A DNA stretch of 64,000 nucleotides from Brachionus plicatilis (Eukaryota > Rotifera > Eurotatoria > Ploima > Brachionidae). The stretch's first letter is position 1; each line of letters starts with the position of its first letter. The stretch is from NCBI GenBank assembly GCA_010279815.1, contig QEOQ01000141.1, positions 1,234,176 through 1,298,175 on the forward strand, read 5' to 3'. Positions 40,501-52,529 of the stretch are shown in pieces. A program made the translations under genes and the position numbers. Below the pieces are notes generated by a model. That model ran no database searches. It was given only the letters and a program-made list of their open reading frames with translations, and was not told the DNA's origin.

Positions 40501-41933
40501 TACGTAAAATATGATAACATATCGTGACTTACCATAATTTACGTAAAATATAGTCAATTAATCGTACCATTGCAGCGCTGTAATTAAATAAAAATAAAAA
40601 AAACAATTCAAACCTTTAATCATATCAATTGTTCTTTATCCACAAATCTTTACTTAAGTAAATAATTGAAGTTAGCATTAATTTTTAAAATAATCCTCAT
40701 AAATATAGAATAAAATATATAAATTAAGTTTTCTTTGAACAAAAATTGATCCAAAATATACCTCAGATTACTAAATATAAAATATGATATTGATCTAAAA
40801 AACCTTTCTTTATTTTTTATCTAATTAGTTGCAGACTTTTAGATCTATTTTTAAAGTATATAGCAAACTGATAGAAGCTAAGACTTTTTTTCAAATAAAT
40901 TATACCTGTAGCTTGAGTTTTGTGTTTCAAGCAAGTGCAGTCCCGAAATAATTGTAATATCTGGTTTTTGAATTGAGGTAATGTTGAAAAATTCATCTAT
41001 AAGCTCCATTCTAGAGTTTTTGACATCATACGAAACAATGAAACGATTTGCTTGAGGTGTCTGTATGTTTTCAAATGTTTCCTTGGCTTCATATTCGAGA
41101 ATTAAATGAACTTCATCTTTTTCTATAAAAGTATCATCCAAAACTCGGACATTATTGCTTAGTAGTCCTTTAAGTTTGGGACCAACTGGTCCAATCAGCA
41201 AAATTTCAGCATCTATAAATCGCTTCGATATTCCTTGAGCCATCAAAGCAGCGTTTCCTCCAATAAACCACTTTTTTTTTAAATTAAATAAAAGGAAACA
41301 AAATTTTTTTATTAAATTTTCTAACCTGTTGTTTTAGACCCGTGACCAGTTCTAAAACTTTTTCAAAGTCTCCTGAATTTGTGAAAAATCGCTCTGCTGC
41401 TGAACCCCTGCGAAAAAAATGCATAAAGCATTCTTTAAATTGTTTCAAATTTTCGATCATTTCGTGGTTTTTAATTCCGTTTGGTTCATTTAATTTTAAT
41501 TTGTTGAAAAATTCAGTACCCGAAATTATCAAATCAACATTTGTATTCATTCTTAAAAAAAATACTAATCATCTTTTAATATAGGGACCTGAAATATTTT
41601 TTTTGATATTTTTTTAATCAAATTTATATTTTTAGATTGGTTGACATTTAAATATCTTTGTATGAACCTAATGAAACTAAAAATTAAATGCAAAAGGTAC
41701 CCGATAGCGATTTTGATATTTTTTCGCTCAGGTTTTTTCAACAATTTGTTCCATGCTTTGATAATTTCACTTTCAATTGAATCAGAGCTCAAATTCGATT
41801 TTATAATTGTTTTTTCACTCAGATTGTCCAGATATGTTTCCAAATAGAGCTTAACGACCGGGTAACAGACGGCAATAAACATAGTCATGAATGCCAATAA
41901 TAACTTAAATCGGGCAGTCTCATTCATTTCCAT
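37541..41933 (-). CDS. ADPGK: ADP-dependent glucokinase
   Basis: Phosphorylates glucose using ADP rather than ATP; the metazoan enzyme is ER-associated. Five minus-strand exons keep frame: 41701-41933, 41326-41551, 40906-41270, 38194-38311, 37541-38137, giving 512 residues (human about 497). The N-terminus has a hydrophobic span (about residues 9-31, LLLAFMTMFIAVCYPVV), as expected for ER targeting. Family segments follow: IAIGMNTNVDLIISG, WFIGGNAAL, ILLIGPVGPKL, HLILEYEA, ANRFIVSYD, ISGLHLLE, MVHLELGSIS, SLGLNEQELLFL, FSRIHFHYLKFHII, FYFTPTLVCKKPLKTVGLGD. The GLGDAIS motif near the end holds the catalytic Asp. The 2594-bp intron 38312-40905 contains two inverted-repeat elements. Confidence 0.95.
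38440..39375. repeat. long imperfect palindrome (foldback element) in the ADPGK intron
   Basis: Outer arms (about 38445-38545 and 39275-39375) share ATGTATCCAAT, CGATGTTT and TTTCAAATAAA blocks in inverted orientation. A stronger inner foldback at 38789-39053 (GGTCTAGTCGG / CCGACAAGACC ends, GGTGAACCATAG blocks) has nearly the same centre (about 38915). The whole may be one hairpin-forming element or one MITE inside another. Confidence 0.65.
40209..40580. mobile_element. TIR element with CAGCGCTG ends in the ADPGK intron
   Basis: Ends CAGCGCTGATATGATACGATT and its near-complement ending CAGCGCTG bound 372 bp. Subterminal TTTACGTAAAATA and ATCGTTATTTTACGAT motifs lie inside. No perfect target duplication was seen. 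The motifs are shared with the relic at about 12220 and in part with the element at 49241. Confidence 0.6.
40295..40338. repeat. perfect 44-nt palindrome
   Basis: Two 22-nt halves, AAAAAACTATATAAGACATA continuing to TATATGTC...AGTTTTTT, are exact reverse complements with no loop. It sits at the middle of the 40209-40580 element. Confidence 0.9.
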
Positions 41934-44239
41934 AAATGTTCAAGTTATATCTTGACTAATTTGATCAAATTGAATTGGATTAAAATGAAGTAAAATTTTA
42001 GTAAAAATTCTAAAAAATTTTGAAAGGAGGTTAGTGCATCTTTGTTCACACTTTGTGTTAAAAAATGTTGATATAATGCTTCGGTAAGAAATTATAATTT
42101 TCAAAATTCATATTTTATGCTTTTTCAATTTGTTTTAAAAGTGAATAGCTAGTAAAATATTTTTTTTAACTCAGAATGATGTAGTATTTTAAGGTTCTAT
42201 TCTTTTTTATTTTTGTCAATAATACATTTTAACAATTTAAATCAAACCAATTCATTTTAAATATTGTAGGGAAAATTTTTGTTAAGTTATTTCCAAAATT
42301 TCCAAAAAGCCAAGGTTTGTGATGTTAATTTTAATTTTCAATGCAAAATATTACTAAGAATCTAAAAGGGAACAAATGGTAGATATTTTTATTTTGCATT
42401 TATTTACAAACTGAAGAGCATTGAAACAATCAATAAAAAATTAAAAAAAAAAATAAACTAGGAAAATAAATATTTTATCAAAATTTAAATAAAAAAATTC
42501 AAACATTAAATGCAAAAAATTAGAAAATTGTTAATTATTAAATATTTTTCTTGTTTGATAAATTTTAGAATTTGAAGTAAATTATTTTCGTTTTTACTTT
42601 TCTTAAGTTAATGAGAAAAATCTATAAATTTTTTTAATTGGTTTAATGGATCGGATAGAAAAGACTATAATCTTTTTTTCGATAACTTTTTTCTTGAAAT
42701 TTTTACAAAGAAAAATATCAATAAAAAAAATATTTCTTAAAATCAAAATATATTCTCAAAAATTATTGCAAATTTTTTAACACGCTTCTAGACTATGATA
42801 CATTATCAATTTCCTTTTTAAGAAAAAAGAGAGTTTTTTTAAGCTTTCTTCTTTAATTTATTAAATTATTGGAGCAGATTCTAAGCATTTTGAAATGTAA
42901 AGATAAATCATGAAATAATAAAATGATAATTTAAAAGAGTAAATTGATGAAAAATTAAAAATTCCTCTGAAAGTTAGAAATTTGATGTTTGATTTGAATT
43001 TTTCAGATGTATAAAAGATTTTATTAGGTCAGACTTGAACTTTTTTGCGTTTGTATCAAAAAATAATTTTTCTTCATCATAACTCTGTATCCTTCATAAT
43101 TTTTGAACATGGCTAAAAATTTCATTAAAAAAATATATACAAATTATATTTAATTTCTGGAATAAAAATGTATTTGCGTCATTGTATATTGACTATAGAT
43201 TCATAGGAAACCTATTAAATTTTTTTAGAAATTCTACCTTGTTTGCTAATTAACTTCAGAATATACAGATCTAGTTAAATATAAATAATTATGCTACATT
43301 TTAAAACAATTTTAATAATTAAAATTAATATCAAGATTTCTCAGACTAAGAAACGTTTGAAGCGAGAATATTTTAGAAAGAATTCATGTTGACACAACAT
43401 TTGCTAGCATAAACATTATCTACTAAAATATAATAAAAATTTAAACTAAGTTAAAAATCAAGTTTTTATATTCATAATTTCAATAAGCTGTAATTTAATT
43501 TTTGAATGAAATAAGAATGAAATGGAACTAGGTAGAAAAATAATTATTTAATCTGAGTTTACAAAAATTATGGATCCATAATTTTTTTCTAATAAATATT
43601 TTCCATGATAAATAAGTTTGAACGAACTTTTTATGATTTTAATTCATCTGGTTGATCTAAATATTCTAATTGATGATTTTAGTTAAATATCATTTAAATT
43701 CCTTACAGTAAAAGTCGAATCAATTTGGATTACTGTTATAAAGTAATCCGAAAGTCGAATAAAGTTATTTATTCACCATCGAATTTTTTTTATAAATGTT
43801 ACCCTTCTTATGCGAAGTTCTAATAATTTTTAGTAAAAAAATAGTTGCAATTCTAAAGCAAGATCGCAATTAAATAGAACTTTGATTGAATAGTCTGATA
43901 CGGAATATTTATAAAAATATACGCGATTATTTGGGCCTTATCAATTATCTAGGAATTATTAAAAATAATTCAAATCATCTTTTGAACAAGGCAATGTTTT
44001 TAATTTATTTAATAAAAATTCTTAATAACATACACGCCCTATCATAGCATAGACTAGCTGGTTTTACTTTATCATTTTCTACTAAAATATTTTAGGCCTC
44101 AAAATCAACAGTTTAGAAATTTTATCTAGATTTTTACGAGTTAAAGTGTATGATTTATTAATTTTATTATTTTTATTACAAGATATCTTTGAATAATATT
44201 GTTCTCGCCAAATAGAAGAAACAATTTTTTACACCAAAA
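41934..44239. other. divergent intergenic region between ADPGK and the tan-like gene
   Basis: The two genes point away from each other, so this 2.3-kb stretch should contain both promoters. It is uniformly AT-rich. I see only a small GGATTAC...GTAATCC inverted repeat at about 43726-43752 and no convincing gene. Confidence 0.5.
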
Positions 44240-46002
44240 ATGCAATGTATTCCTCAACTTTACATCAGTGGAAATCACTATGAAGTCGGCCTGGCAATGG
44301 TAATTTTTTGATATTCATTTTTTAAGAAAAAAAAATGACTTACTCACTTTTCGACCTCAAGTCTCACGAATAAATTTCCAAACACTTATATTTAAAACTA
44401 CCAAATTTCTATTAACTAATTTCAAATGTGTTCTGGTATTTTTTTAGACAAAAATTCTTTATTTATAAGAAAACACTTTAAAAACAGATATTTTTTTAAT
44501 TTTTAAGGGAAAAGAGTTCAAGGAAAAAATTATATTATTCTTTGAAGAATTTAAAGAGTTCAAATCAATTATTCTACCATTTATCCAAACCGAAGAAGGA
44601 CGAAAAATGATAAATGGATACTATAATTTGATAGTCAAAAATTATCCATGGTATGTCGACGAAATGAGAGGAATATCAATCGGATCTGAGATTAATTTTA
44701 ATTGGGTTTTTAAATTTAAATTTTTTATTTAATAAAATTTAATTTTTTTAAATTTTTTAAGATAATGGCTATTAATATTCGCGTTGAGCTGATGCACGTA
44801 GTGTCAAGTCAGAATGATGTAGAATTAAAAACCAAGCGTGATCAAGAAACGCTAAAGGAATGCTCTGATTTTATGCTTTTTGACGAAGAAAATGTAAATT
44901 AGCATATTTTAAGTACATTTTTTTTAAAATTATTTTTAGAATTTTATAATTCATAATGAAGACGCAGCCCCCTCTATCTACAAGTCAGCTTATTTAGTAA
45001 GCTGTAAAATAACCTCAAGCGATTATCAGTAAAATTTTCTTCAATATTTTATCTATTTTAAATTGTAATTTAGGGGAGTAAATTCTCCAGAAGAGGAATT
45101 TACATGCTATTGCTATCCTGGCCATTTACCAGGCAATGCTTTTGGCTTCAATTCGACAGGTTTTGTATTCGGAGTAAATGCAACTTATCCCAAATTAATG
45201 GTCACCAATTCTTTTCGTAATATTTAACTAGTTCTAGAAATAAATAGAGTAAATTTTTACCAAAGCTAGGCAAATTTTGAACCGATTGATGCTTTCAGCT
45301 AAAAATTTAAAAGAGTTGGAAAAAATCTTACTGACAGTACCGTGCTCGTATGGCTTCTGTATGAACATAGGCTATGTTGGTGATGATCAAAGATGCATCG
45401 AAACTGACTGGAATTCAGAATTTTTTGGCGAAAACACAAACAATTTTGACCAAATTGTCCCTCATCTTTTTAACTATGAGATAGCTCCCGATGAAAATTC
45501 AGGAAACAAAGTCTCAAAGCATTGTGTCATATCACCTAAAATGCTTTCAAGTGTAAACAATGAACATAATTTTTACACTTCTCAATATTACTACCATTTT
45601 AATCAGTAGGATATTTTAAATTTATGAAAATAAAAATTTAAATTTAAAACGATAATTAGTTATGAAAGAATAGAAATTGAAGAAGTTTTGAACAAGAGCT
45701 CAAAGAGAAGGAAAGAAAGAATCGAGGTAATTGACGCACCCACAAGTTTGAAAGATTTACTAGACATCTCATCGGATACAGGTGATTCTAATTATCCGAT
45801 TTTCAGGACTCCGCGAAAAAATGATCCGAGTGAACTTCAAACAATTGCCACAGGTAAATTTTACATATGGCATTAAATTTCTTAAAAAATTTTAATCTTT
45901 TATTTTATAGCGCTGTTTGATTTGAATAGTAAAACTCTATCGATATTTGTAAAAAAGCCATCTGATACTTATCAACCCTTAGTAAAAATTCGCATTATTT
46001 AA
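44240..46002 (+). CDS. C45-family acyltransferase/hydrolase, tan-like (beta-alanyl amine hydrolase type)
   Basis: Member of the acyl-CoA:6-aminopenicillanate acyltransferase / peptidase C45 family of N-terminal-nucleophile hydrolases. The closest animal type I recall is Drosophila tan, which hydrolyses N-beta-alanyl dopamine and carcinine. Eight plus-strand exons keep frame: 44240-44299, 44508-44705, 44762-44893, 44940-45028, 45074-45216, 45266-45605, 45660-45853, 45911-46002, giving 415 residues. Supporting segments: YISGNHYEVGLAM, ECSDFMLFDEEN with candidate nucleophile Cys120, FIIHNEDAAP, CYCYPGHLPGNAFGFN, SFPRQILNR, IFRTPRKNDP and ATALFDLNSKTLSIF near the end. The residue before the Cys is Glu, where tan has Gly at its self-cleavage site. 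A Lys/Arg-rich insert (SSKRRKERIEV) precedes the C-terminal part. The substrate is unknown. A poly(A) signal AATAAA lies at 46035-46040. Confidence 0.88.
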
Positions 46003-46132
46003 AATGAAACTTTTTTTTCTTATATTTTAAATTAAATAAATTATTCTAAATAAAAATTATTTTAAAAAGAAATTTATAATAATTAAATATCGTGCAGTTA
46101 AAAATCTTGTATTGAACAGTATTTGAAATGAA

Positions 46133-46214
46133 GACGAGGTGGCCGAGTGGTTAAGGCGATGGACTGCTAATCCATTGTGTTTTGCACGCGAGGGTTCGAA
46201 TCCCTTCCTCGTCG
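46133..46214 (+). tRNA. tRNA-Ser (anticodon GCU)
   Basis: An 82-nt class II tRNA. The acceptor stem GACGAGG (46133-46139) pairs with CCTCGTC (46207-46213), with discriminator G. The D-arm region carries TGGCCGAGTGGTTAAGG (box A). The anticodon loop is CTGCTAA with GCT as anticodon. A long variable arm (TGTGTTTTGCACG) and the T-arm GGTTCGAATCC (box B) follow. There is no intron. All are hallmarks of eukaryotic tRNA-Ser. Confidence 0.97.
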
Positions 46215-46216
46215 AA

Positions 46217-46223
46217 TTTTTTT
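46217..46223 (+). terminator. RNA polymerase III T-run terminator
   Basis: Seven T residues start two bases after the tRNA 3' end, a standard pol III stop signal. Confidence 0.85.
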
Positions 46224-46789
46224 GATTTAAAATTTCGAACTGAACATTAATTTTTTGATTTTCAATTATGTTTTAATAGGAAAACTAAGTCGTATTCAAA
46301 AATTTTGAAATATTCCATATTTTTTCTTAAAAAATTTATTTTTTAAAATTTTACAAATAGCACTTTTTTAATATAAAAATATCGGAAAGAGTTTTGGTAA
46401 AGCTAAAAAATGGTCATGCATAGAATGAGCTAGCTGATGGATAAAAAGCTAAAAATAAACGAATATTAATTAACTCATATATATTAAGTAATTTTAAGTT
46501 CGAACCGTTGTATAGAATTAAAAAATTCTAAAAATTTTTTTTAATACAAATTATTTAATTCTGATTTTATTCAATTTGAATTCTTATATTAATGGTCTGA
46601 CTGGTAATAAAGACAAAGTAATAAAGTTTAAAGTTATTTTTTACATAGCTTATTTCAATCAATCAATTGTTTAAACTTTTTATTTATAAATAAAAGCATT
46701 TTTGAATATTTAATTTCTTCATTAGTAGCCTTAATTTATTGAATTATGTTATTCATTTAAATTTTAAAAACCTTTTTTTTTTAATTCAG

Positions 46790-46881
46790 GTTCTTCTTTG
46801 TTCATAAATAATCAAACATCAAACAAGCTACATCCAGTCAAAACAATACCCGAAAAAAGATTGAAAAATATTCGATATTAA
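46790..46881 (+). other. exon-like frame, possible alternative last exon of the tan-like gene
   Basis: A polypyrimidine tract and TTAATTCAG acceptor precede 92 bp open to a TAA (GSSLFINNQTSNKLHPVKTI and so on). Its phase fits the donor at 45853/45854 of the tan-like gene, as does the standard last exon at 45911. Using it would replace the conserved ATALFDL ending and splice across the tRNA. The phase match alone has a one-in-three chance, so this is weak. Confidence 0.25.
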
Positions 46882-47501
46882 TTAATTCGAAAATTTTTTT
46901 AATATTTTTTTGCTTTCGCTCTTACATTCGAAATATAAACTTAGAAAAACATTTTTGAAAGTTGATTTTTGCGAATCGAAATTAGATTCCAACATAAATC
47001 TTTAAGAAGCAAAATTTAATTTGATCAAGAAATAATTTTAATAGGAATTTTATTTTAGAAATTTTAATAAATATTAGCGAATTCATCTTTGTAATGCTGA
47101 CTTATTTTTTTAAGGCTCGAGTTTTTGATCAGGCGAAAATTTTAGGCACAAGTATATAAGCCTTTACATTATAGATGTACTATGGTACCATCTTAGCAAC
47201 GTTGAATGAATTTTTTTTTAAAAAACTTTGAGATGATTCATTTTACTGTTCGTATTTTTAATCATTTTTTCTTTTTAAGGTCTGTAATCACTTATTTTCT
47301 TTCAACTATATTTGAACTCATAAAACATGTGATAATTTAAATGTTTGTCAAAAAAAGACAAAATATTTTAAATATCCAAAATTTCCATGGCAACGAGAAA
47401 AAAAAATTAAAAATAAAAAAGAATTTTTTGAAAATTGAAGAATTTAAAATTGTTCACATTCCAAAAATTTCTTATTAGAAACAGATCGATTCGATTCGGA
47501 A

Positions 47502-50500
47502 ATGCGATTTAAACTTACCATACCAAAAGAATCAAAGCATTCAGAACCAGTTAACTGTGTCGGATGGACAACCGCTGATGAGGTTTACTCAATTGGCGAT
47601 GACCATGTAATTAACAAATCGAACTTAATAAATAATGAAGTCCAAAAATTATCTGATCTTTCGAGTGACGTGTTCCCCACTGACATGCACTGGTTTCCAA
47701 AAAGCATCGGTGGTTCAAAAAAAGTTGGAGTCCCAGATATTTTTGTAATTGGATCAGCTGATGGTATGACTAATTTATCAGATGAAAATCAATTTTTTAT
47801 CTTCCAATTTTAGGAAAATTTATGATTTTGAGCAAGAATGGAAAAATAGAAAAAAGTGTTGAGGCCCATACTGGAGCTTGCATTTGTATCCGATGGAGCT
47901 ATGATGGAACAATGATTGTTACCGGTGGAGAAGATGGCCAAGTAAAACTATGGTCAAAATCAGGAATGCTTCGATCTTCTTTATCACAAGCAAATGGCCC
48001 AATTTACTCTGTTGCTTGGTCGGCCGACAATGACTCAGTTCTTTTCTGCTCAGGAAAAACTTTAACCATCAAACCACTATCAGCCAGCTCTAAACAAAAT
48101 ACTGTAAAAAATTTATTTATTTTTTAGTTCAACTTTTAAAAATTTAAAGTGGAAAGCTCATGATGGCATTATTTTAAAATGTGACTGGAACCCTGTAAAT
48201 AATCTAATAATCTCGGGAGGAGAAGATTGTAGGTACAAATTATGGGATTCCTATGGTAGACAATTATATTCAAGCTATATGCACGAGTACCCAATTACAT
48301 GTCTTAATTGGGCCCCTGATGGTGAACTTTTTGCAGTTGGCTCATACAACACTCTTCGCTTAGCAGACAAACTTGGAGTAAATTTCTTGCTGTGTTTCTT
48401 GGAGTAAAAATATTTTTACTAAAATTTTTTCAAGTGGTCGTATTCATTGGAAAAACCAAATATTGGAAGTGTATTTTCGATGAGTTGGTCAAGTGACAGT
48501 ACCCAGATAGCGTGTGGATGTGGTTCCGGTCAACTAGTTGTTGGAAATTTGATCGAAAGACGTCTCGAGTGGAGACACTTTGAAATAACTTTAGCTGACT
48601 CTAAACAGATAAAAGTAAGAAATTGCGAAAATGATGCCAAAGAGGAACTAGATTTGAAAGACCGTGTGATTAAAATGAGTGCTGGTTTTGGATATTTAAT
48701 AGTGATTACACCTACTCAGTGCAATATTTATAGGTAAAAAATAAAAATTTTTTTTGGGTTTATATTAATTGATTAGTATTATTTTAATTATTTGATTAGT
48801 ATTTTAGTGTTTCAGTTAGTGTTTAAAATATAATGACCAGTAAAATATTTATGATAAATCAGTTTAAATATTAAAAGGAAAATCCATTAATTTTTAAAGT
48901 TTATTTTAATTAAAAAAAAACGCTAATGCTGCTTCTTTCTTTGGAGAATGTTTGCTCCATTACCCAATTACGACTTCGTTTGTTTGTTCGTTGAGTTGAA
49001 CCATTTGCTTCGACTTCCTACTTAACTTCTAAACCCGAGACGTACTCTGGAATATTTGATGCCAGTGGAATTCGTTCATATAAATTAAATAATAATTTAA
49101 ATGATTTAATACAGATCAATCGTGTATTAATCAAAATATGCTGATTATTTACTTTGATTCTTCAATTCATTTAATAATAATCATTAATATTTTTACCAGT
49201 ATTATTTACAGATCAATTTATTTAAAATACTAATCATATACAGTGGTGTTCTGGATTTAGTATTTTACGATAATTTACGTAAAATATTGTAAATTTACGT
49301 AAATTTAAAAAAGTAAAAAAACGTAAATTTATCAGATTTTAAGTAAAATTTGGTAAATTTCGAACATTTTACGTAAATTTACGTAAAAAAAATGTCCAAA
49401 AAATTGAAATAATTTGGCACTTCGAATGAAATGAAATGAAATTGCACTTTTGGCGTTCAATTTCATTTAATTTTTTGGACATTTTTTTTTTTACGTAAAT
49501 TTACGTAAAATGTTCGAAATTTACCAAATTTTACTTAAAATCTGATAAATTTACGTTTTTTTACTTTTGTAAATTTACGTAAATTTACAATATTAATTAT
49601 CGTAAATTACAAAATCCAGAACTCCATTGTAAATAAAAGCCTTTATTTGATAAAATAATTTAAAAAAATTTATTAGTGTAAAGAGTTTCAATACTCCTGC
49701 TATTACTGAATTAAAGGAAGCAAGTGTGACTCTAATTGTTCAAAGTGAAAAGTAATTATTTTTTTAAATTGGTCAATATTTTTTTGAATTTTTACTTTAA
49801 TTAAATAAAGATACTTTTTATTAATTGACGGTGCTGGTTTGTATGTTTATTCATATGATGGACGTCTGGTTTCTACACCGAAATGGCCTGCAATGAGAAC
49901 AGAAATTCTAAATATAAACACTGTTTCGGTGTCGGATGATACTATAGCTGTAAGAGATAGTGACCATAAAAGTAAACAAGCTTAAAAAAATTTTTTAAAA
50001 ATTTTAATTATTTTATTAAAGATGTGTATTTTTTTGAAATAAATGGAAAATTAATTGGTGACGGAAAGCCTATGACTCATATGGTAAATTTCAGTTTAAA
50101 AATTTAATTAATTTAATATTGAAAATTTAGAACGAAATTGCTGAATTGGCTCTGGATCAAGCTGGAAATGCTAATGAACGTAAATTGGCTTTTGTTGATA
50201 AAAATAGAGACTTGTTTTTATCAAATGTTCGGGTTATTGGAAGCAACAGAAAAATTAACAAACTAGGTAAATAAAAATAAATAAATAAGATAATTTTAAT
50301 TATTTCGTTAAAAAGGTGGTAATATTCAAAATTTTGTATGGAACGATGCTTATAACATGCTAGCCGGAATTGCTGATGCCAGATTTACTATTTGGTACTA
50401 TCCGAACATTGTTTATGTAGATAAGAACCTTCTCCAAAGATCCATATATCAACGTGATTCAAGTGAATTTGGCAAAAATCCATCTTTGGTCAGTTTTTTG

Positions 50501-52529
50501 GGAAATCATGTGACTATGCGAACTTCTGACGGCTCAAATATCCACAGTGTTATTCCACCTTATGCAAGTGTTTTGCTTGCTTATATTTCATCAAATAAAT
50601 GGGAAGAGGCGTTAAAATTATGCAGATTTGTTAAAGTATTTTATTTTTCTTTCTTTGATAGAACTTAAATTAATTAAATTTCATTTCATATCCAGGATCA
50701 AAGTTTATGGACCATATTAGCAGGTGCTGCAATATACAATAAAGATTTGGACACGGCTTCTCATGCTTATGCTGCCTTAAATGAGGTAAACAAAAATAAA
50801 GTTATAAAAAAATCTGTTAATTAATTAAAAAGTTATATATTATTGTATCTAACCAAATATTACAATTTGGGATGTGTGTTTAATTTAATAATTTTTCTCT
50901 GAATTTGGTATTTTTTATTCAAAATTTTTAAAATAGAAAAAATTTATGTAATTACATAAAAAAGCGTGAAATCATCAGCTTGAAAAAGGAGTGATAAGAA
51001 AAAGGAATCAGTATAATTTAAATGTAAATACGGGTTAGATAAAATCAAAATGCAATCGCAAATAAAAAAAAAAAAAGAAAAAAATTTTTTTTCGAAACTT
51101 TAAATAATTTCGTTCAATCGAGTTTAAAAAATAATTATTTTTTTTAGTAAATTTGATAAATCTTAAAAATAAATATAAAAATTTTAAAAATCTTAAAGAT
51201 TTAATTTAACTTATCAGAATTTTTGGTATATTTAAGATTGCAATAAATCTTCTGTTTTATTCGGCATATTCGAATAATTCCTCAAAATGATAACTTCTTT
51301 CCTTTAAATAATAGTATTTTATTTCAAAACTTTCCTCTAATAAAATGTTTGCTGTGATTTCATTAAAATTTCATCGTTCTTTAAAGACTTGTAATTTCTT
51401 AACTTTATTTTGGTTAATTCAAATTAAAATAAAAGTTAAACGCTTACAAAAATTTGCTAGACCATGATTTATTAAAAGGAATTTGAGGGCAATTTTAATA
51501 ACAAAAATATTATGAATTTATCACCTAAATCATATGAATACTCTCCAATGTAAATTTTATAAATTTTAATAAATGCGTATATTCTTATTTTCTGAAATAT
51601 TTACTAAAATTTTATTATGGTGATACATAAAATGTATCATCTGATACAGAACCAATTTTAATTTTACAAAATTTTTTTTTTTAATTTGGCACTATTTTAT
51701 TTTTTTATTCACTTTTTAAATTACTATGTAAAACTTATTTTGAGTTAAAAAAGAAATAATTAAATATTTTATTCGAATTTAATAAAAAGATAAGTTAAGT
51801 CGCTTTACATTAGAGCAAATTTTTTTTAAAAAAGTATAATTGACGAATCTCAGAATGCTAAAAAATAAAAATTAAAAAGAAGTTTTTAAGTATTTTCGTT
51901 AAATTCTCAAAAAAATGAGCTATTATTTAATTAAGATTACATTTTTATCAATATTAGATTTTAATTCTCTTTAAAATTGTTATAATTTTAAAAATTTAAA
52001 TATAAACAATTTCATATTTTAATTTTTTTCAGATTGATAAAGTGGAGTATATAGAGTACATAAAAGAATCGCCAAACAAAGACATCAGAAATGCTGAAAC
52101 AGCTTTATTGTGCGGTAACTTTCAAGATGCCGAAGCTATTTTACTGCAGTCAAATTTGATTTTCCGAGCCATAATGCTTAATTTATATCAATATAATTGG
52201 GAAAGGTAAATAATCTAAATTTTAATTAAATTTTTTTCCTATTTTAAATTCAAAGAGCATTAGAATTGGCTGTCAAATATCAAAATTATATTGAAATAGT
52301 CATTGGTTTTAGGCAACGATATTTAGAAGAATATGAGAAAAAGGAGACAATAAAAATGTTTTTAAAATACAGAAAAGAAGTAAAAATGCATCTTAAGAAA
52401 ACAAAATAAAATTCTATTTTCATTTAGGTTGATGTTGATATGGATCTAATTTCAGCAATGATTGAGAAGGAATTTATAAAAGAAAGAGAAAGGCCTAGTG
52501 AATCGAATGCTTTGGCCAAAAAATACTAA
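47502..52529 (+). CDS. IFT80: intraflagellar transport protein 80
   Basis: Subunit of the IFT-B complex, needed for ciliary assembly. Thirteen plus-strand exons keep frame: 47502-47763, 47814-48103, 48150-48377, 48435-48733, 49677-49751, 49811-49971, 50022-50083, 50131-50266, 50316-50635, 50696-50785, 52033-52205, 52256-52379, 52428-52529, giving 773 residues (human 777). It is collinear with human IFT80 from the first residues ([19 protein letters not shown]). N-terminal WD repeats carry [39 protein letters not shown] and [18 protein letters not shown] second beta-propeller follows ([39 protein letters not shown]). The helical C-terminus has [16 protein letters not shown] and [13 protein letters not shown]. 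Intron 4 (48734-49676) contains a MITE. A poly(A) signal AATAAA lies at 52580-52585. Confidence 0.97.
49241..49629. mobile_element. 389-bp foldback MITE with TA duplication in an IFT80 intron
   Basis: The element is almost entirely palindromic: ends CAGTGGTGTTCTGGATTT and AAATCCAGAACTCCATTG, then repeated TTTACGTAAATTTACG motifs mirrored in both arms, with a loop of about 40 bp around 49435. TA flanks both sides (49239-49240, 49630-49631). Ends beginning CAGTGGTG with a TA duplication suit Tc1/mariner-type MITEs. It is non-coding and must be removed with IFT80 intron 4. Confidence 0.85.

Larger units (their letters stand above)
46215..47501. other. intergenic between tRNA-Ser and IFT80
   Basis: AT-rich sequence that should hold the IFT80 promoter. 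Its only structured item is the exon-like frame at 46790-46881. No TATA-like or other motif stands out. Confidence 0.45.

Noticed and set aside
44240..46002. Recent horizontal transfer of the C45 acyltransferase from bacteria or fungi
   Set aside because: The gene has seven host-style introns and host-like AT-rich codons, and animal tan-type homologues exist, so no transfer needs to be invoked.
47502..52529. Alternative identity as another WD-repeat IFT protein (for example WDR19 or IFT122)
   Set aside because: Start, length (773 against 777 residues) and segment order all match IFT80.
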